DNA from: Rhodoferax sp. TS-BS-61-7
GTDB lineage: Bacteria > Pseudomonadota > Gammaproteobacteria > Burkholderiales > Burkholderiaceae_C
DNA: 64,000 nucleotides
Assembly: GCF_002943465.1 (NCBI RefSeq)
Contig: NZ_PTQY01000003.1
Coordinates: 467,501 to 531,500 of the forward strand
Direction of reading: 5' to 3'
The notes under the pieces were generated by a model, which saw nothing but the letters and a program-made list of their open reading frames with translations, searched no databases and had not been told where the DNA came from. This document shows positions 37,420-46,108 of this stretch, piece by piece (positions within the stretch are counted from its first letter, which is position 1; each line of letters opens with the position of its first letter). The position numbers and the translations under genes were made by a program.

Positions 37420-38190
37420 ATGGCCTACCTCTCGTTCACCCGCAATTTCGAAGACGTGATGATCAACCGGGCCCTGAGCCAGGTGCCCCAGGGGTTCTTC
37501 ATCGATGTTGGTGCTTACCAGCCGATGGCGGACAGCAATACCTTCTGCCTTTACCAGCGCGGCTGGCGCGGCATGGTGGTCGAGCCGCAAACCCGCTTCC
37601 ACCGACTCTGGGAAACACAGCGCCCGGAGGATATTCTGGTCCGTGGCGCCGTGGGCAACAGCACCGGGGAGGTCACGTTTTTTGAGATTGCAGAGCGGGA
37701 GCAAAACGCCACCACCTCCGAGGCGATTGCGGCCATGCATGCCCGGGAAGGCAAACCCGTGCAGCAACACACGGTGCAGCAATACACCTTGACAGACCTG
37801 CTGCTGCAACACCGGCCCAGCGGAGACATCCACCTGCTCAGTGTGGACGTGGAGGGCGCTGAACTGGCCGTACTGCAGGGACTGGACCGTACGCGTTTTC
37901 GGCCCTGGCTGATCGTGCTGGAAAGCACCCTGCCCAACCGCCCCCAAACCAATTTTGATGAGTGGGAGCCTGAGCTACTGCGCACCGGATACGACTTTGT
38001 CTACTTTGACGCAGTGAACCGATTTTATGTAGCCCAAGAGCATGCCGAGCTCAAACAGTTTTTTCAGCACCCACCTTGCGTATGGGACAACTTTGTGGAC
38101 TATCGCTTGGTTCAGGCGCAGCAGGCTGCCGCCAAGGCCCAGGCCGAGCTGGCGCAACTCAAGGCCACGCTACGCAAGTTGTCGGAGTAA
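37420..38190 (+). CDS. FkbM-family SAM-dependent methyltransferase
   Basis: 256 residues, 12 bp after the large glycosyltransferase gene, last of the plus-strand island operon. The SAM-binding motif FIDVGAYQP (about 27-35) and the family-typical LSVDVEGAELAVLQGLD (about 142-158) identify an FkbM-type methyltransferase, which usually O-methylates sugars or small molecules. The C-terminal 25 residues (QQAAAKAQAELAQLKATL) form a predicted coiled coil, an unusual add-on that could dock it to a partner. With its neighbours, a role in methylating a surface glycan is plausible but not shown. Confidence 0.82.
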   Translation: MAYLSFTRNFEDVMINRALSQVPQGFFIDVGAYQPMADSNTFCLYQRGWRGMVVEPQTRFHRLWETQRPEDILVRGAVGNSTGEVTFFEIAEREQNATTSEAIAAMHAREGKPVQQHTVQQYTLTDLLLQHRPSGDIHLLSVDVEGAELAVLQGLDRTRFRPWLIVLESTLPNRPQTNFDEWEPELLRTGYDFVYFDAVNRFYVAQEHAELKQFFQHPPCVWDNFVDYRLVQAQQAAAKAQAELAQLKATLRKLSE

Positions 38191-38257
38191 TCAGGCCCCC
38201 ACGCTCCACCGCTTTGCGGGTCGCTGCACCCCCACGCGCCGCCTGCTGCGAAGGCCA

Positions 38258-38857
38258 CTAGGCAAGCTTCTTGATCACAAACTCGATCGCACTCTCGCCC
38301 ACCGGGGTGGTGGTCTGGTCCAGGCGCTTGCCCAGTGCAGCCAGCAGGCTGTAGCGAAACGTCGCGTCCAGCAATTCAATCTTCTTGACCTGGATATCGG
38401 CGCGTGTGTTCGCCAGCAAGGCCGTCACGTTAATGCTCTTGGGTGACCAGGACGACTTTTTGTGGATCGCAAAGGTGTGCTTGTGGTCGCTATTAAACGT
38501 GGAGGGAAAGACACCCTGCTCGTACAAGTCTTCGTCAGGCACCAGACACACCAAATGGCCTCCGGGCTTGAGAACCCGCAGCCAGTTGTCCAGCGCCACC
38601 TCAACATTGCGCATGTGCTCCAGGCAATGGGATGAATGCACAAAATCGTAGGAGTTGTCCGCCACGGTGGCCAGCAGCTCGGCATCCCCATCGGGCATAT
38701 CCCATGCACGGCAGGCGCGCATCAGAGGGAAAAACTCCGCGTACTGCCCCAGGGCATCGGGACCAGCGCCGATATCAATACCCTGCCCCACAAAGTAACG
38801 CGTGGCGTATCGGGAATCCGCCAGGCGGTGAAAAATGGATTTACTGGTTTCGTACAT
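38258..38857 (-). CDS. Class I SAM-dependent methyltransferase
   Basis: 199 residues. ATG 38857 was chosen because AGGAG lies 9 bp upstream; the open frame extends further but inside the preceding gene. Motif I is GIDIGAGPDALG (about 25-36), followed by DNSYDFVHSSHCLEHM (about 66-81) and LKPGGHLVCLVPD, the pattern of Methyltransf_11-type enzymes. It starts 2 bp after the TPR-glycosyltransferase stop and ends the minus-strand operon that begins with the ABC exporter, converging on the FkbM gene with a 67-bp gap. The substrate is unknown; a glycan or nucleotide-sugar role is inferred from context. Confidence 0.8.
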   Translation of the reverse strand: MYETSKSIFHRLADSRYATRYFVGQGIDIGAGPDALGQYAEFFPLMRACRAWDMPDGDAELLATVADNSYDFVHSSHCLEHMRNVEVALDNWLRVLKPGGHLVCLVPDEDLYEQGVFPSTFNSDHKHTFAIHKKSSWSPKSINVTALLANTRADIQVKKIELLDATFRYSLLAALGKRLDQTTTPVGESAIEFVIKKLA

Positions 38858-38859
38858 GC

Positions 38860-40632
38860 TTAGGTCTCCTGTGATCGGGTGAACAGGCCCAAGGCCTGGT
38901 GAAGGTGTGCCAGCACTGGCGCCCACTGGCCGGTGTCGGGCTGGCGGAACAAACGTATACGGGGGTACCACGGAGAATCGTCGCGGCCCACGACCCAGCG
39001 CCAGTCCGGGCTAAAGGGCAGCAACAACCACACGGGCTTGCCCATGGCCGCGGCCAGATGCGCCACCGAGGTGTCGACCGAGACCACCAGGTCCATGGCA
39101 GCAATCAGGGCCGCGGTGTCTGAAAAGCTCTGTAACTGGGTATCCCAGACTGCAACATCGCTGCGCGCAGTCAAGGCTGGAAGGTCTGCCGCACGAAACT
39201 CTTTTTGCAGGCAGTGGTAGCGCTGTCCGGACCGGAAGATGCGTTGAAACTCCGCGAACGGGATGGAGCGGTTGTGGTCATTTTTGTGCTCCGGTCGGCC
39301 GGACCAAACCACGCCCACGCGCAATGCCGTATCGCTGCCCGCCTTGAGCGCCCACGCACGCTCCGCCACAGGATCCGCCCGCAAATAGGCATGCACTGGG
39401 GCCATATTCTCCAGCGTCAGCCCTAGGGCCAACGGTACGCTGAGCAAAGGGCAATGCACATCAAACGCTGGCAAGGGCTCCCCCCTGGCAAGCAAAGTGT
39501 GCACACCAGGCAATGGCGCGAGCAACCCCACCAAGGGCGCCTGCACCTCCAGCAGCACCCGCGCGCCACGGACCGCCAGAGTTTGCGCAAAACGGCAAAA
39601 CTGCAGGGTATCCCCCAGGCCCTGCTCAGCATGCAACAAGATAGTTTTCCCCTCCAGCGGCTCACCGCGCCATTGTGGTTGGGCAAAGGTACGTACCCCG
39701 TCTTTGAGCTGGTCGGTTTTCCAGCGCCATTCGTAGTGAGGCCAGCCTTGGCTCCACGCACCGGCTACCAGATGGCATATCGCCAGATTCAGGTGGGCGC
39801 CACTGTTGTCCGGGTCAATCCCCAAGGCGCGGCCATTCATCGCCACGGCAGCAGACAGACGCATCATGTCTTTGAGCAGCGTGGCGTAATTCACCATGGC
39901 ATCGACAAACCCCGCGTCCAGCGCAATCGCACGCTCATAACTGGCAGCAGCATCTTCCATGCGCCCCAGGCGCTTGAGCACTACCCCGCGGTTGGACCAG
40001 GCCTGTGCGGACTGCGGGTTGAGCTGGAGCGACCGCTCGTAGCTTTGCAAGGCCTCCGGCACCCGGTCCAGCTCTCGCAAGGTGTTGCCGCGGTCCATGT
40101 ACGCCACAGCGTAATCGGGCTTTTGCAACAGCGCCGCATCAAACGCGGCCAGGCTCTGCGGCCAGCGCTTCACGTCACCGTAGGCCAGCCCCAGGCCGTG
40201 TAGGGCCTGGGCGTACTGGGGTTGGCATTGCAAGGCCTGTTGGTAGGAGCTAATGGCCTCATCCCCTTGCCCCATATCGCGCAGAGCATTGCCCCGGTTG
40301 GCCCAGGCCTGGGCAAAGTCCGGTTTGAGCTGCAAGGCCTTGTCGTAAGCAGCCAAGGACTCCGCGTGGCGTTTGAGGGCCCGCAAAACCAGACCCAGAT
40401 TGGAGTGCACCGACGGGTCTTGCGGTGTGTGCTGGGCTGCCGCCTGCAAAGCCGGCAACGCAGCACCATGCTGCTTAAGCTGCAGCAGGCAAACCCCGCG
40501 CATGTGCAGTGCCTCACCCCAGGCAGGATGCTCCTCGGCAAGCTTGGTAAACGCATGCTCCGCCTGTACCACCTGACCTTGCGTGTACAGCGCCCACGCA
40601 GCAGCAAAGGAGTCCGTTGCCACCTGGGTCAT
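38860..40632 (-). CDS. TPR protein with glycosyltransferase-9-like domain
   Basis: 590 residues, with about eight TPR repeats (roughly 10-310; for example QAWANRGNALRDMGQGDEAI) followed by one glycosyltransferase-like domain (about 320-585) with HAEQGLGDTLQFCRF, WSGRPEHKNDHNRS, VSVDTSVAHLAAAMG and SPDWRWVVGRDDSPWYP. The motifs match the three domains of the 1450-residue protein encoded by the facing operon. It lies 3 bp after the TolC-like gene in the same operon as the secretion apparatus, which suggests it acts on the exported protein. Catalytic activity and sugar donor are not deducible from the sequence. Confidence 0.8.
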   Translation of the reverse strand: MTQVATDSFAAAWALYTQGQVVQAEHAFTKLAEEHPAWGEALHMRGVCLLQLKQHGAALPALQAAAQHTPQDPSVHSNLGLVLRALKRHAESLAAYDKALQLKPDFAQAWANRGNALRDMGQGDEAISSYQQALQCQPQYAQALHGLGLAYGDVKRWPQSLAAFDAALLQKPDYAVAYMDRGNTLRELDRVPEALQSYERSLQLNPQSAQAWSNRGVVLKRLGRMEDAAASYERAIALDAGFVDAMVNYATLLKDMMRLSAAVAMNGRALGIDPDNSGAHLNLAICHLVAGAWSQGWPHYEWRWKTDQLKDGVRTFAQPQWRGEPLEGKTILLHAEQGLGDTLQFCRFAQTLAVRGARVLLEVQAPLVGLLAPLPGVHTLLARGEPLPAFDVHCPLLSVPLALGLTLENMAPVHAYLRADPVAERAWALKAGSDTALRVGVVWSGRPEHKNDHNRSIPFAEFQRIFRSGQRYHCLQKEFRAADLPALTARSDVAVWDTQLQSFSDTAALIAAMDLVVSVDTSVAHLAAAMGKPVWLLLPFSPDWRWVVGRDDSPWYPRIRLFRQPDTGQWAPVLAHLHQALGLFTRSQET

Positions 40633-40635
40633 GGC

Positions 40636-42006
40636 TCAGGGAGGGCTGCTTTCGCCCGAGCCCAGCAACTCGTCGATGTACGAGACCACCGCCTCGGGTG
40701 CAATGCCGGCCTTGTTGTAGAGGCGCAGACGCTGAAAGATATGGTCGTAGCGCGCCTGCGCCAAATCGCGCTGCGCCTGAAACACCTTGCGCACAGCCTC
40801 CAGCACGTCGGCATTGGTGCGCAGCCCGGAGGCTTGTCCACGCCGGGTGCCTTCCAGCGCAACCTGGCTGGACTCCAGCACATCCTGGTACGCCAGCAAA
40901 CGTGCGCCACCCGACGAGACGGCCTGGAACAGACGCCCCACCTCCAGTTCGGCGGCCCGCTGCTCGGCCAGAAGCTCGGCCTCGGCACGGGACTGCTCGG
41001 CCACGGCCTGGGTCACTGCGGCCTTGACTGCCCCGCCACTGTAGATCGGGATGTTGAGCTGGACCCCTACACTGCCTTGGTTAACCGATTGGTTCAGGCT
41101 GCTGACGGACTCGTTACGGCTGCTGGAAGCACTGGCTACCAAGTCCAGCCGCGGCATGTGACCGGCATTGCTGCGCGATACACCGGCCACAGCAGCCTCA
41201 ACTGCAAATTTGCGGGCAGCCACATCCGGGTTGTTGTTCAAGGCCATGTCTTGCCATGTCTGGAGCGCATTGGGAACCAGAGGGGGTGGCGAAAAACCGC
41301 TGGGCAAGCGGGCAATGACTTCCTGCAGCTGGCCTGTCAGAGAGTTCAGGGCGTTGCGCGCGTTGTTCATCTGGTCCCTGGAATCCGCCCACTGGGACAA
41401 CACCAAACTCAGGTTGGCGCGGGCCTCGGCCACTTCCGTCTTGGTGCCCTCGCCTTGCTCAAAGCGCCGCCGCATCAGGTTGCGCTGCTCCACCACGGCG
41501 TGAACCTGGGCATGGATGGACAAAAAAGCGTCCTCGGCAAGCATGCGCTGGAGATAGGCCAGAGCCAGCCGGTCCACCAATTCCGCTTTGCGTGCCGCAA
41601 ACGCAGCCTCCGCAGAACCCACCTGGGCATTGGCTTGCCGGTAGCGGGCCGACGCCTCCAGATTCACCAAAGGGGTGCGCAGATTGATACTTTGGGACGG
41701 TGCGCGGTAGTCCAGGTTGCTGGAAACGGTGCCGCCACCCGCCACATCGGTGTTGCGTGTGCCCTGCACAGCCGTTTCCGAGAGACTGGCCGACACATTG
41801 GGGAGCAAGGCACTCAAGGCCAGGGGGGAGGCCTGCTGTGCCGACGTCAAGGCATATTTGGCCGCTTGGTACCGGGCATCATTTTGCAAGGCGGCGAGGT
41901 AGGCGCGCTCAAAGTCGCCGGCCCAGACCAATCCCTGCGAACAAGCGCCCACCAGCGCCAACACACCCGGCCCCCAACCTCTGCGACACACAAACCGTCG
42001 ACTCAT
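40636..42006 (-). CDS. TolC-family outer membrane protein of a type I secretion system
   Basis: 456 residues with an N-terminal signal (GVLALVGACSQGLVWAGDF) and two outer-membrane-efflux repeats rich in long helices (LAYLQRMLAEDAFLSIHAQV; ALNSLTGQLQEVIARLP; QAQRDLAQARYDHIFQRLRL), as in PrtF/TolC proteins. It is the exit duct of the type I system. Its start overlaps the membrane fusion gene stop by 4 bp (ATGA), and the TPR-glycosyltransferase gene follows 3 bp later. Family membership is clear; the dedicated cargo is inferred to be the giant repeat protein. Confidence 0.9.
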   Translation of the reverse strand: MSRRFVCRRGWGPGVLALVGACSQGLVWAGDFERAYLAALQNDARYQAAKYALTSAQQASPLALSALLPNVSASLSETAVQGTRNTDVAGGGTVSSNLDYRAPSQSINLRTPLVNLEASARYRQANAQVGSAEAAFAARKAELVDRLALAYLQRMLAEDAFLSIHAQVHAVVEQRNLMRRRFEQGEGTKTEVAEARANLSLVLSQWADSRDQMNNARNALNSLTGQLQEVIARLPSGFSPPPLVPNALQTWQDMALNNNPDVAARKFAVEAAVAGVSRSNAGHMPRLDLVASASSSRNESVSSLNQSVNQGSVGVQLNIPIYSGGAVKAAVTQAVAEQSRAEAELLAEQRAAELEVGRLFQAVSSGGARLLAYQDVLESSQVALEGTRRGQASGLRTNADVLEAVRKVFQAQRDLAQARYDHIFQRLRLYNKAGIAPEAVVSYIDELLGSGESSPP

Positions 42007-43334
42007 GGCTCGATCAACGCGCGGTTCATGCGGTCTAACAGGGGCTTGAGCAAATAACTCATGAAGGTGCGCTCTCCAGTTTTGATGAATACCTCAGCAG
42101 GCATACCCGCCCGGATCTCCTGGTGCTGAAGCTGTGTCATACCCTGGGGGGTGACCTCAACGACGACCTTGAAGTAATTGGTATTCTGCCTTGAATCGGC
42201 CAGTGCATCGGCAGACACTTGGACCACACGTCCTTCAATATGGGGGGTGCTGGCCTGGTTCAAAGCGCTGAACAACACGTGCACCGGCAAACCCGGCCGG
42301 ACCTTGTCCACCATGTGCACCGGCAATTGGGCTTCCACCCGCAAAGGATCGTCCTTGGGCACCAGTTCCATGACAGGCGTGCCGGCACTCACAACCCCGC
42401 CCACCGTGTGGACCGACACCCCCATCACGGTTCCTGTCACTGGTGCGCGTACCTCCGTGTTGGCCAAGTCAAACTCCAGGCCCCGCATGCGACTCTCCAG
42501 CCCCGAGGTCTCACGCTGGATGTCGGAGAGCTGCGATTCAATGTCCTTGCGGAACTCTTGTTGGCGGGTGGCAATGCGGGCACGCACTTCAGCAATCGCC
42601 TGGCGAGTTCTGCCCACGCTGCTGGAATCCTCGGCCACCCCACCTTGTATCCCGGCAAATAAGCGCTCTTGTTCTGACACCCGATTGCGTGGGAAAAACC
42701 CCTCGTCAGCCAGGGTACGCTGGTTACGCAGCTCCTCGCGCAACATGCGGCTTTGGGTTTCTTTGGCCAAGCGGGCCGCCTCATGCCCCTGCACCTGAAA
42801 CTCCAGGCCGCGCAGGGTGGCTTCCAGACTTTGCATTTCATTGCTACGGGTTTGTCGGCGTGCATCCAGCAGACGCGACTGCAACTCCATGACTTCTGCA
42901 ACACGCGCATCATTCCCGAGTTCGAGCAGCGCGGGCGGAAAGTCAACAGCCGAGAGGCCTTGGTTTTCCGCCGTCAATCGCGCCTGCGTGGCCATAGCCA
43001 CCAACCATTGTCCACGCGCGATGTCCAACAACGCGCGGCTCTGGGTGCTGTCCAGGCGCAGCAAAACCTGCCCCGCAGTCACCTGGTCACCATCGTGCGC
43101 CAGGATGGCGGCCACTTTGCCACCAGACACCGGCTGAACCAGTTTGCGACTGCCACTCACCACCACCGACCCACTAGAAGTGACCGCAGCATCCAGAGGT
43201 GCCAAAGCAGCCCAAGAAAAGAACGCCCCCAAGCCCAGCAGCAGCAACCACCACCCCCAGCGCCGAGGACGTGCATCGTTAAGGTCCACCACTGGCGTGG
43301 AGCCGAAGGGTGTGTCGTGCAACACAGCGCTCAT
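42003..43334 (-). CDS. HlyD/PrtE-type membrane fusion protein
   Basis: 443 residues with one N-terminal transmembrane helix (about 27-45, WGWWLLLLGLGAFFSWAAL), a first half-barrel and lipoyl domain (SGSVVVSGSRKLVQPVSGGK, then DGDQVTAGQVLLRLD), a long coiled-coil hairpin (about 130-295) and a second half-lipoyl and barrel (NTEVRAPVTGTVMGVSVHTV). This periplasmic adaptor links the ABC exporter to the TolC-like duct. It begins 1 bp after the ABC gene stop. The organisation and domain order are typical of PrtE/LipC proteins of RTX-protease and S-layer exporters. Confidence 0.92.
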   Translation of the reverse strand: MSAVLHDTPFGSTPVVDLNDARPRRWGWWLLLLGLGAFFSWAALAPLDAAVTSSGSVVVSGSRKLVQPVSGGKVAAILAHDGDQVTAGQVLLRLDSTQSRALLDIARGQWLVAMATQARLTAENQGLSAVDFPPALLELGNDARVAEVMELQSRLLDARRQTRSNEMQSLEATLRGLEFQVQGHEAARLAKETQSRMLREELRNQRTLADEGFFPRNRVSEQERLFAGIQGGVAEDSSSVGRTRQAIAEVRARIATRQQEFRKDIESQLSDIQRETSGLESRMRGLEFDLANTEVRAPVTGTVMGVSVHTVGGVVSAGTPVMELVPKDDPLRVEAQLPVHMVDKVRPGLPVHVLFSALNQASTPHIEGRVVQVSADALADSRQNTNYFKVVVEVTPQGMTQLQHQEIRAGMPAEVFIKTGERTFMSYLLKPLLDRMNRALIEP

Positions 43335-43335
43335 G

Positions 43336-45150
43336 TCAGTCGTTGAACTTCAGGTTAAACGGCGGCAAGCCACCCGCGGGCGCGGGTGGCGGCTTATCAA
43401 CCAGCACGGGCGGCGTGGCCCCTTTGGGCGGCCCCGGCGGTGGCGTGCTTGGCGGCAGTTCCGCAGCCCTGGCATTGATGGCCGTCAGTACGTCCTCCCT
43501 CGGACCAAACGCAGCAACAACCCCGTCCCGCAACACCATTAATTTGTTGGCGACGGTCAGTGCGGAGGGTCTGTGCGTAATTAATACAGAAGTTCTGCCA
43601 CGGCTGGACAGGTCGCGAATGGCATCTGCCAAGGCTTTCTCACCCGCGTCATCCAGATTGGAGTTGGGCTCATCCAGCACAACTAAGACGGGGTCGCCGT
43701 ACAACGCCCGCGCAAGGGCAATGCGTTGCTTCTGCCCTCCGGACAAAGAGGCACCACCAGGCCCCAGGGGGGTGTCATAGCCTTGGGGAAGACGCAATAT
43801 CTGCTCATGAAATCCCACCCGCTGCGCCGCCAACACCACCCATTCGGGGTTGACATCGCCGAATCGGGCAATGTTCTCCGCCACCGTTCCATCGAACAAC
43901 TCAATGTCTTGCGGCAAGTAGCCAATATGCGGTCCCAGGTCTTGTTTGCTCCAGCGAAACAAATCGGCACCGTCCAGTCGCACCGTACCGGCCAATGCAG
44001 GCCACACCCCCACCAACAGGCGGGCCAACGTGGATTTCCCAGCCCCGCTGGCACCGATCACGGCCACCGAGTCGCCGGCCTGCAGCGAGAAACTGATCTG
44101 CTTGATGATCGCCTGGCGTGTGCCGGGGGCAGCAGTCGCGACCCCCTCAAAGGTGACCTGCCCCGTGGGCGCTGGCAACGGCATAGATGCGGCACGGGCA
44201 GGGAAAGCCCCCAGTAATTCGCGCAAACGCAAGTACGCCGACCGCGCGGCCGCCAGCCCCGCCCAGTGGGCGACCACCGACTCCGCCGGTGCCAGCGCAC
44301 GGCTGGTGAGCAAGGAAACGGCAATCATCATGCCCGGGGTCAGGCGCCCCTCCAGCACCAAAAGTGCTCCCAAGCCCAAGGCCAGCGACTGCATGGAGAC
44401 CCGAACAAACTTGGATACATTGCCCATCACCGCGGCCCGGTCGCTGGCCTTGGCCTGCAATGCAATTTCTTGTTGATGCGCTTTGCGCCAACGTCGCTGG
44501 ATGTTGCCCAGCATCCCCATTGCCTCAATCACCTCTGCATTTTGCAGATGGCTGCTGAGTTCTCGCTGGCCCTGCATGCTGAACTTCTGAGCCTCAGCCA
44601 GACTGCTTTTGGCCAACTTTTCATTGAGCCAGGTCAGCACAATCAGTATCAATGCCCCCACCAGGGTAAACACGGCCACCTCTGACGAAAACAGGGCAAT
44701 AACCACCAGATACACAGGGGCCCATGGGGCGTCGAATACGGCAATCAGGCCCGGACCGGTGAGGGTTTGGCGCAAAGTCCCCAAGTCGTGCAGGGGCTGC
44801 GACGTGCTGTTGCCAGGTTGGCGCAGCACCCGCTCAAAGGTGGCCCCCAGAACCCGCAGACCCAGAACATCATCCAGCCGCGCGCCCACACGAATCAGCA
44901 CCCAAGAGCGAATCGTCTCCAGCGCCCCCATAAACAGGTAGGCCCCGAGAATCAATACCGTCAGTACCACCAAGGTAGTTTCGTTGCGGCTGCTGAGCAC
45001 CCGGTCATACACCTGCATCATGTAGAGCGAGGGCGCCAACATCATGAGGTTCAAAAACCCGCTGAAGATCGCTACGGTGACGAACGCCGTCCGCAGCTGG
45101 CGCAAGGCCAGCTTCAGTTCATCAGGGGGTAACGATGGTGGGGCAACCAT
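43336..45150 (-). CDS. PrtD-type ABC exporter (type I secretion permease/ATPase)
   Basis: 604 residues from ATG 45150; a TTG-initiated extension to 45231 is possible but no better supported. A six-helix ABC transmembrane domain (about 25-310) has no C39-type peptidase or CLD domain before it. The ATPase domain carries GASGAGKST (near 366), LSGGQKQRIALARAL (near 468), the Walker B VLVVLDEPNSNLDD and the LITHRPS switch. This is the PrtD/TIGR01842-like class that exports RTX proteases, lipases and S-layer proteins. It ends in an unusual proline-rich tail of about 40 residues. It is the first gene of the exporter operon, 128 bp downstream of fliT. Confidence 0.93.
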   Translation of the reverse strand: MVAPPSLPPDELKLALRQLRTAFVTVAIFSGFLNLMMLAPSLYMMQVYDRVLSSRNETTLVVLTVLILGAYLFMGALETIRSWVLIRVGARLDDVLGLRVLGATFERVLRQPGNSTSQPLHDLGTLRQTLTGPGLIAVFDAPWAPVYLVVIALFSSEVAVFTLVGALILIVLTWLNEKLAKSSLAEAQKFSMQGQRELSSHLQNAEVIEAMGMLGNIQRRWRKAHQQEIALQAKASDRAAVMGNVSKFVRVSMQSLALGLGALLVLEGRLTPGMMIAVSLLTSRALAPAESVVAHWAGLAAARSAYLRLRELLGAFPARAASMPLPAPTGQVTFEGVATAAPGTRQAIIKQISFSLQAGDSVAVIGASGAGKSTLARLLVGVWPALAGTVRLDGADLFRWSKQDLGPHIGYLPQDIELFDGTVAENIARFGDVNPEWVVLAAQRVGFHEQILRLPQGYDTPLGPGGASLSGGQKQRIALARALYGDPVLVVLDEPNSNLDDAGEKALADAIRDLSSRGRTSVLITHRPSALTVANKLMVLRDGVVAAFGPREDVLTAINARAAELPPSTPPPGPPKGATPPVLVDKPPPAPAGGLPPFNLKFND

Positions 45151-45278
45151 GTGCGAGGTGTTGGGATAGAGCCGTATCGGCCACCATCTTACGGACGCCC
45201 CTGCCTGGAGAGCCTCCGAACAACACCCCAAATACCCCGGTTATGCCGCTTTGGGAACGGCGATTGACGAACCTGCTG

Positions 45279-45578
45279 TTAGTGCAAAAAAGCAGGCTGC
45301 CCTTCTAACTTGTGCTCACAGTGGGTGAGCCAAGGTTCTGCCAAGTACCGAATCTGCGCATCGTTGTGCAAGATGCGGCGCATGATCTTGGACTTCTCAG
45401 CCCGGGCATGTGTGTCAAGCTCCTCGCTGCGCGCCCGCTCGCGCAGCTGCTCAATCAGCACCGCGCAAGCCCCTTCAAAGCGCATCACGCCATCCCAATC
45501 TTCTGCCTTGGCGGCTTCCAGCATCTTGGCACTGCTGTCTTCAATGGCTTTGTAGTAGTCAATCAACATCAAAGGCAT
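45279..45578 (-). CDS. fliT: FliT-like flagellar chaperone
   Basis: 99 residues from ATG 45578 (MPLMLIDYYKAIEDSS); a longer open frame starts inside fliS. The protein is small, helical and charged, with LEAAKAEDWDGVMRFEGACA and IMRRILHNDAQIRYLAEPWL, the family pattern of FliT, the FliD export chaperone that in enterics also binds FlhDC. FliT proteins are weakly conserved and the call leans on its place directly after fliS in a fliD-fliS-fliT order. Confidence 0.82.
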   Translation of the reverse strand: MPLMLIDYYKAIEDSSAKMLEAAKAEDWDGVMRFEGACAVLIEQLRERARSEELDTHARAEKSKIMRRILHNDAQIRYLAEPWLTHCEHKLEGQPAFLH

Positions 45579-45594
45579 GTGGTGTACTCCCGAC

Positions 45595-46014
45595 TCACAC
45601 CGGACGCAGATAGGCAGGGGTTTTTCCCTGAATTTGCTTCCAACCATTGGCAACAGGTTCAATCAAACCCGCGACTTCATCCAGACCCGCCTCATCGTTG
45701 CGCGCGTTGGCCAACACCAGACGATTCACGCAATAGTCGTACAAGGCATTCAAATTCGCGGCAATCTCGCCACCACGCTCCAGATCCAGAGGGGCCTTCA
45801 AGCCCTCCTCCAAAATCCGTACGGCCGCACCAATTTGCTTACATTTCTGGGGCACATCCTTGGCCTGCAAGGCCAGCTTGGCCGCGGCAATGTGGCGTTG
45901 CAACGCTTCAAAAAGCAAGGTCACCAGCTGGTGAGGGTCAGCCATCTCCACACTCGCCTCTACGCTGGCCCGTTTGTAGGCGGCGGCGGTGCGGCTGTGA
46001 ACAGAGGTAAACAT
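45595..46014 (-). CDS. fliS: FliS, flagellin export chaperone
   Basis: FliS binds the C-terminus of flagellin and prevents premature polymerisation. The 139-residue protein has the family signature near the N-terminus (YKRASVEASVEMADPHQLVTLLFEAL) and the second helix pair (CKQIGAAVRILEEGLKAPLD, then LYDYCVNRLVLANARND). The C-terminus (GWKQIQGKTPAYLRPV) is somewhat longer than average. It lies between fliD and fliT, with a FliA-type promoter 29 bp before its start. Confidence 0.94.
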   Translation of the reverse strand: MFTSVHSRTAAAYKRASVEASVEMADPHQLVTLLFEALQRHIAAAKLALQAKDVPQKCKQIGAAVRILEEGLKAPLDLERGGEIAANLNALYDYCVNRLVLANARNDEAGLDEVAGLIEPVANGWKQIQGKTPAYLRPV

Positions 46015-46042
46015 AGTGCAGATCCTTAGTTTCTTGTACTTA

Positions 46043-46069
46043 GTATCGGCAGTCTGTTGACCAACTAAA
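46043..46069 (-). promoter_or_regulatory. Probable FliA (sigma-28) promoter of fliST
   Basis: On the minus strand the -35 element TTTAGTTG, an 11-bp spacer and the -10 element GCCGATAC give 5 of 8 and 7 of 8 matches to the FliA consensus with exact spacing. The start of transcription would fall about 22 nt before the fliS ATG. It is weaker in the -35 box than the flgM site. Confidence 0.55.
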
Positions 46070-46108
46070 GTCCTTCTCTCAGATCATTGCACCATCAACG
46101 TCGGCCAT

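Noticed and set aside
38191..38257. Terminator between the convergent island operons
   Set aside because: Only a 4-bp stem (CCGC/GCGG) is visible and no T tract; not enough to call.
45150..45190. GCCGATAC before the ABC exporter gene as a FliA promoter
   Set aside because: The -10 box matches 7 of 8 but no TAAAG-like -35 box lies at the correct distance.
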